Source: Lycocorax pyrrhopterus obiensis
Taxonomy: Eukaryota; Chordata; Aves; Passeriformes; Paradisaeidae
NCBI GenBank assembly: GCA_014706295.1
Contig: JACSVZ010000004.1
Span: forward strand, 14,084,484-14,148,483
Length of the DNA stretch: 64,000 nt
Direction: 5' to 3'
The notes beneath the pieces are model-generated. The model had not been told where the DNA came from and searched no databases. It saw only the letters and a list, made by a program, of their open reading frames with translations. Shown here in pieces: positions 61,501 through 64,000 of the stretch. Every line of letters begins with the position of its first letter. Within the stretch, counting starts at the first letter, position 1. The translations under genes were made by a program, and so were the position numbers.

Positions 61501-64000
61501 GACGGGTGACCAGGCCAGGGGGGAAGGATTCCTCACCCCAGGATGGCAGCTCAGGCACAGCAAAGGCACAGAGCTCTATTTGCTGGCCTTGGCTATGAAG
61601 GTATCAAGCACAGTCCTGTTTCCAATGTGCAGTTTGTTCACCCCTCCTGATCCCTCATGACTTGATGGGCTGGTTAGAGAAATGGGCCACTGATGAAAAA
61701 TTGTGCCTCACATCTCGTTGGTTTGTTCTTTTTTGCAGCTCTCCTCAGTGGGACCGTGTTGAGCCTGAATACAGAGAAGCCCTCCTCAGAAATAAGGATG
61801 ATGGAGAATTCTGGTATTTCACTATTGATCCTTTGTCTACCAGGTTTTCTTTTCGCCTTCACTATGAAAAAAGTAATTTTGGCAGTTCTCTGTTCTTGGT
61901 GGTGGCTCAAGGCACCCTGTGTTAGATGTGTGCAAACAGCAAATTGGAGGTTGTTCTGACCCAGTGGTTTCAGAGGAAACAAGACCTGAAAAAACAGACT
62001 TGGCCAAGATTATGTAACAGGCTGATGAAAAGAAATGAAAAATTAGAGAAGTAAAAATCCAGCCCCCTGAGAGCTGGTCATTTTGTCACACTGCCTCTCC
62101 TCATAAAGTGTGTGGTTTGAACTTTGGACTGACAGATGCTTGAAGGGGACAGCTGGCTAAGCAGGTCACTGAGCTTGTGCACTTGACTGCTCTGCAGGTG
62201 CTTGTGGTTTTTCACTGCCCCTGATTGCTCCCAGATACAGCTTAGCCATGCGTGGGCTGTCCCTTAGGAAAACTGATCATTCAGAAAGTGCACCCTTGCC
62301 CTGTGAGGCTCTCAGGCAAGCAGGGCAACAGCAGGTGGGTCTGAAGTACACACCTGAGGCTTGAGTGAAGCATGAGTGTGGGACAGAACACTGTGGAGGT
62401 ACAAAGGCAAGGGACAGTGGCAGAGGTGTCCTGGAGATGTCAGGGCTCCGCCAAGACACCCCGAACATGCCTTGTGGTTTATCTTGGGGCATTAGGGGCA
62501 GTTAGGGCAGCCCAAAACACATTGAGAGCTGACCTCTTCTGCAGGGTATCAGCCAGCAGAGCTGCAGGTGCCTGCAGTGTTCTCAGCAATCCCCTTTTAA
62601 AGACATGGGAGTGAGTGTGGGTGCCTCACTGGTGACCAACAGAATCACAGATTGGGTCAGGTTGGAAGAGACCACAGTGGGTCATCTGGTCCAACCTCCC
62701 TGCTCAAGCAGGGTCATCCCAGAGCACATGGCGTAGGATGGTGTCCAGATGGTTTTTGAATACCTCCAGTGAGGGAAACTTCACACCCTCTCTGGGTAAC
62801 ATTTTCCATATGTGGTCAGTTGTGCAGTAAAGAAGTTCTTCCTCATATTCAGGTGGAACTTCTTGTGCATCAGCTTCTGCCCTTTGCCTCTTGTCCTATT
62901 GCTTGGCACCACTGAGCAGAGCCTGGTCCAACCTCTGGCACCCTCCCCTCAGATACTGACAGACATTGATGAGGTCTCCTCTCAGTCATCTCTTCTGGAG
63001 GCTGAACAGGCCCAGCTCCCTCAGTCTTTCCTCATCAGAGAGATGCTCCAGTTCCTTAATCATCTTCATAGCCCTCCACTGGACCTGCTCCAGCAGCTCC
63101 ATGTCTCTCTTGTACTGAGGAGCCCAGAACTGGACACAGCACTCCAGATGTGCCTCAGCAGAGCTGAGTAGAGGCCCGGGATCCCCTCCCTTGACCTGCT
63201 GGCAATGCTCTTCTGTCTTAAACTGAATGATGAGATTTTCCTCCTTCCTCCTCTGCAGGATGTCCTGTGAAAACTTCCAGGAGCAGTTTTCATGGCTGTA
63301 TATATGTAACAACACCCCAACATTTCTGGACTTTGGAGATGAGCACTGCACAGCGTGGTCTCTGAGCAGCTACATCAACCTGTGGAGCCCAGGCCTTCCC
63401 ACGAGAAGGAGCCGCTACTCCCCAGGTAATGGATGCTCACTGCAGTCACCCGCTCGTCCCCTCCTCTCCACTGATGCTCGCAGTGGAACATTCACTCTGA
63501 GCACCGAATTGCAGAGCTATTGATTGCCAGTTGTTAATGCCTGCCTTTTCCCATTACTGCACTTATCAGCTAAACAGGCAGAAACAAAGCAACGGCGCTG
63601 GCTGCTGAGTTACAACGGGAGACTTGTGATTTAGGAACCCTGGACTCTTTAAGTCAAGATGAGCTTGTATATCTTCTTTCAGCCAGTTGCAGTAGGTGTT
63701 ACTGGGGACCTCATCAGAAAGTCTGGTCTGGAAAATATGCAGTTGGTTTTACAGGGCAAAAAGTACTATTTAAATGTATGCGAAATGAAAAAAATGTGCT
63801 ACAAAGCTCTATTTTTTTAAGGTAAAAAGGTCTTTGAGCTGATAAAACAACTGGTTTTACTGCCTGTGCAAGAACTCTTCTGGCATTGTAAGCTCCAATC
63901 AGTAGTATTTTTTTTTTTTTACATTTTTATCTTATCTTAATTTATCTCACTTTTTTTTTTCACAGCTGCATCACTATTTGGGCTCCATGTTTTTACTCTA
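40335..64000 (+). CDS. CAPN13: CAPN13 5' part: calpain-13, ten exons, protease core complete (3' end outside window)
   Basis: Calpain-13 is an intracellular calcium-dependent cysteine protease of the papain-like calpain family. Ten exons join in frame to 390 codons. Order: N-terminal arm (about 1-33), protease core 1 (about 34-200) with Cys105 in [12 protein letters not shown], core 2 (about 201-323) with His260 in GHAYTVTG and Asn284 in RIWNPWG, then the start of the C2-like beta-sandwich domain (324 onwards). All three catalytic residues are present, so an active enzyme is expected. CAPN13 rather than the relative CAPN14 is indicated by [31 protein letters not shown] and [12 protein letters not shown], and by position just after GALNT14. 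The human protein is about 670 residues, so roughly 280, including the EF-hand domain, lie beyond the window. No frameshift or internal stop was found. Confidence 0.95.
40572..50620 (+). other. CAPN13: CAPN13 intron 1 (10,049 bases) with a CR1 fragment
   Basis: The longest intron here runs from donor GTGAGT to acceptor tttctttcctccag. It contains an antisense CR1 fragment at 46,675-47,102. An exon-like frame at 42,644-42,853, preceded by an acceptor-like sequence and followed by AATAAA at 42,896, is described among the findings. A segment near 44,140-44,185 (atatgcatttttattcaattaat) is AT-rich with octamer-like words. I recognise no other gene. Confidence 0.85.
46675..47102 (-). mobile_element. 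CR1 LINE fragment, antisense, 3' part of ORF2
   Basis: On the + strand the order ttggaaaagacctttaagat, catcgagtccaacc, gcctgttccagtgctcgg, tttcctaatatccaatgtaaac, cctcttgttctgtcac, cttcaggct and agacttgtgttccagaccct is that of a reversed CR1 3' end. The minus strand from 46,987 to 46,760 encodes the end of the CR1 ORF2 protein, including [20 protein letters not shown] and NRLPTEVVE. The copy is 5'-truncated, as most CR1 copies are, and lacks the terminal 8-base repeats. It lies in CAPN13 intron 1. Confidence 0.93.
50621..50690 (+). CDS. CAPN13: CAPN13 exon 2
   Basis: Seventy bases lie between acceptor tttctttcctccag and donor gtaagg. Twenty-three codons, [12 protein letters not shown] then [11 protein letters not shown], plus one base of the Gly before the catalytic Asp-Cys. 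The pattern (F/L)I-x-(D/E)G-x-(S/T)R-x-DI-x-QG is the standard calpain segment leading into the active-site exon. Confidence 0.95.
50691..51573 (+). other. CAPN13: CAPN13 intron 2 (883 bases)
   Basis: The intron runs from donor GTAAGG to acceptor ttcttccctcccctgag. No repeat or RNA gene is recognised. Confidence 0.85.
51574..51692 (+). CDS. CAPN13: CAPN13 exon 3: catalytic cysteine
   Basis: The exon opens by completing Gly103 and encodes [13 protein letters not shown], with the active-site Cys105 at 51579-51581, then LENVLPKDQ and YAGIFHFR before donor gtatgt in phase 0. The second residue after Cys is Met where most calpains have Leu or Phe, a conservative change. Confidence 0.96.
51693..55470 (+). 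other. CAPN13: CAPN13 intron 3 (3,778 bases)
   Basis: The intron runs from donor GTATGT to acceptor ttatttatttgcag, which follows a strong T-rich tract (about 55,406-55,468). I see no clear transposon or RNA gene. Open frames on either strand near 54,027-54,650 have no recognisable similarity. Confidence 0.8.
55471..55604 (+). CDS. CAPN13: CAPN13 exon 4
   Basis: Forty-four codons start [20 protein letters not shown] and end [13 protein letters not shown], plus two bases of Lys187, before donor gtaaat. These are the signature blocks of calpain protease core 1: the (F/W)G-x-W-V-x-V-x-(I/V)DDRLP strand and the [13 protein letters not shown] helix. Confidence 0.97.
55895..55965 (+). repeat. MIR-like ancient SINE fragment
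   Basis: gattttaggcaaactc, cctttgcctctg and tgtcatctgtttaaaactg follow the MIR core order (gaccttgggcaagtc, cctctgtgcctc, tcatctgtaaaatg) with substitutions. The call is by eye. Confidence 0.45.
56885..56945 (+). repeat. MIR-like ancient SINE fragment
   Basis: gggtaaaataccttcacctctc, then tttttctcatttgcaaaaggaata, resembles the MIR block around taacctctctgtgcctcag and tcatctgtaaaatggggata. The call is by eye. Confidence 0.4.
57452..57626 (+). CDS. CAPN13: CAPN13 exon 5
   Basis: The first base completes Lys187; 58 codons follow from [13 protein letters not shown] through [14 protein letters not shown] to [10 protein letters not shown], ending in phase 0 at donor gtgagt. The G-x-Y-x-x-L-x-x-G block, the DLTGG motif and (L/M)-x-GC-S are conserved calpain features bridging core 1 and core 2. 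Confidence 0.97.
57627..58543 (+). other. CAPN13: CAPN13 intron 5 (917 bases)
   Basis: The intron runs from donor GTGAGT to acceptor ctcccttctgcag. Nothing further is recognised. Confidence 0.85.
58544..58615 (+). CDS. CAPN13: CAPN13 exon 6: catalytic histidine
   Basis: Twenty-four codons in phase 0 on both sides encode [16 protein letters not shown]; the active-site His260 is at 58586-58588. GHAY(S/T)VTG is the calpain consensus. Confidence 0.97.
58616..60339 (+). other. CAPN13: CAPN13 intron 6 (1,724 bases)
   Basis: The intron runs from donor GTAAGA to acceptor ttcctctttacag. It contains the longest open frame of the window on the minus strand (59,921 down to 59,265, 218 codons), which I consider non-coding, and no recognisable transposon. 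Confidence 0.8.
60340..60425 (+). CDS. CAPN13: CAPN13 exon 7: catalytic asparagine
   Basis: Twenty-eight codons plus two bases: [18 protein letters not shown], with active-site Asn284 at 60382-60384, then [10 protein letters not shown]. The donor is gtaggg. NPWG and EW-x-G-x-WSD are conserved in the family. Confidence 0.97.
60426..61738 (+). other. CAPN13: CAPN13 intron 7 (1,313 bases)
   Basis: The intron runs from donor GTAGGG to acceptor gttcttttttgcag. I see no identifiable repeat or RNA gene. Confidence 0.85.
61739..61813 (+). CDS. CAPN13: CAPN13 exon 8: end of protease core
   Basis: The first base completes Asp298, 24 codons follow ([11 protein letters not shown] ... NKDDGEF) and TG starts Trp323. 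The DGEFW motif split at this Trp is the usual calpain exon boundary. The donor (gtattt) is weak; a second GT 30 bases downstream would extend the exon in frame to 61843. Confidence 0.93.
61814..63258 (+). other. CAPN13: CAPN13 intron 8 (1,445 bases) with a CR1 fragment
   Basis: The intron contains an antisense CR1 copy (62,641-63,213) that takes up about 40% of it and ends roughly 45 bases before the acceptor cctcctctgcag. The rest is unremarkable. Confidence 0.88.
62641..63213 (-). mobile_element. CR1 LINE fragment, antisense, ORF2 3' part and 3' end
   Basis: The + strand starts agaatcacagattgggtcag, gttggaagagacc, tggtccaacctccctgctca and continues through ggaggctgaacaggcccagc, agctccctcagtctttcctc and cctccactggacctgctcca to agagctgagtagaggc, the reversed CR1 order. 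The minus strand from about 63,180 to 62,986 encodes the CR1 ORF2 protein block with [36 protein letters not shown]. The copy is 573 bases, 5'-truncated, and lies in CAPN13 intron 8 against the gene's direction. Confidence 0.94.
63259..63425 (+). CDS. CAPN13: CAPN13 exon 9: start of C2-like beta-sandwich domain
   Basis: The G completes Trp323, followed by 55 codons [18 protein letters not shown] ... [17 protein letters not shown] and one base. MSC-x-(D/N)FQ-x-x-F and the (L/M)-x-ICN core are calpain features. The acceptor is cctcctctgcag and the donor gtaatg. The usual AGG(C) motif near the end of this exon in most calpains is not visible here. Confidence 0.94.
63426..63965 (+). other. CAPN13: CAPN13 intron 9 (540 bases)
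   Basis: The intron ends with two T-rich runs (near 63,908 and 63,951) and acceptor cttttttttttcacag. No other feature is recognised. Confidence 0.75.
63966..64000 (+). CDS. CAPN13: CAPN13 exon 10, first 35 bases (cut by window edge)
   Basis: After a strong polypyrimidine tract and cacag, the sequence continues in the phase left by exon 9: Ala379 completed by two bases, then [11 protein letters not shown] to the window end without a stop. This lines up by position and hydrophobic pattern with the strand that follows the AGG region in calpains (ending F-x-(L/F)-x-V). It is short, so support is moderate. Confidence 0.65.
   Translation, partial: MHHYLGSMFLL

Noticed and set aside
62812..63171. 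119-codon + strand open frame
   Set aside because: It is the antisense reading of the second CR1 copy in CAPN13 intron 8.

Overview
This window is vertebrate nuclear DNA, almost certainly from a bird. Coding sequence is split into short exons of 70-237 bases with GT-AG introns of 0.5-10 kb. It carries two antisense CR1 LINE fragments of the avian type and two solo LTRs resembling those of avian endogenous retroviruses. The gene pair GALNT14 then CAPN13, head to tail on the + strand, matches the order on human 2p23. I see no operons, CRISPR arrays, prokaryotic genes or structured RNA genes.

Region 1 (1-10,981) is the 3' end of GALNT14, a Golgi polypeptide GalNAc-transferase that starts mucin-type O-glycosylation. 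The last four coding exons (852-935, 2088-2232, 10002-10121, 10700-10858) encode the end of the catalytic region and the whole C-terminal ricin-type lectin domain. A stop at 10856-10858 and an AATAAA at 10976 follow. The 7.8-kb intron before the third exon holds an antisense solo LTR (8916-9340).

Region 2 (about 10,982-40,322) is roughly 29 kb of intergenic DNA. It holds a sense-strand solo LTR (32485-33049), simple repeats, weak ancient-SINE-like pieces and several AT-rich stretches that look like conserved non-coding elements. I found no convincing gene there.

Region 3 (40,323-64,000) is the 5' part of CAPN13, a calcium-dependent cysteine protease. Ten exons can be joined in frame with matching splice phases: 40335-40571, 50621-50690, 51574-51692, 55471-55604, 57452-57626, 58544-58615, 60340-60425, 61739-61813, 63259-63425 and 63966-64000 (cut by the window edge). 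They give 390 codons: a short N-terminal arm, the complete papain-like core with Cys105, His260 and Asn284 all present, and the start of the C2-like beta-sandwich domain. The penta-EF-hand part lies beyond the window. Two CR1 copies sit in its introns, one ending about 45 bases from a splice acceptor.

The two genes are not known to work together; one acts in the Golgi lumen and the other in the cytosol, and their adjacency is a conserved synteny. I did not find a new multi-gene system. The most useful observations are intron placement inside the lectin repeats of GALNT14, an in-frame alternative donor in CAPN13, the transposons lying close to gene parts, and a few unexplained exon-like open frames.
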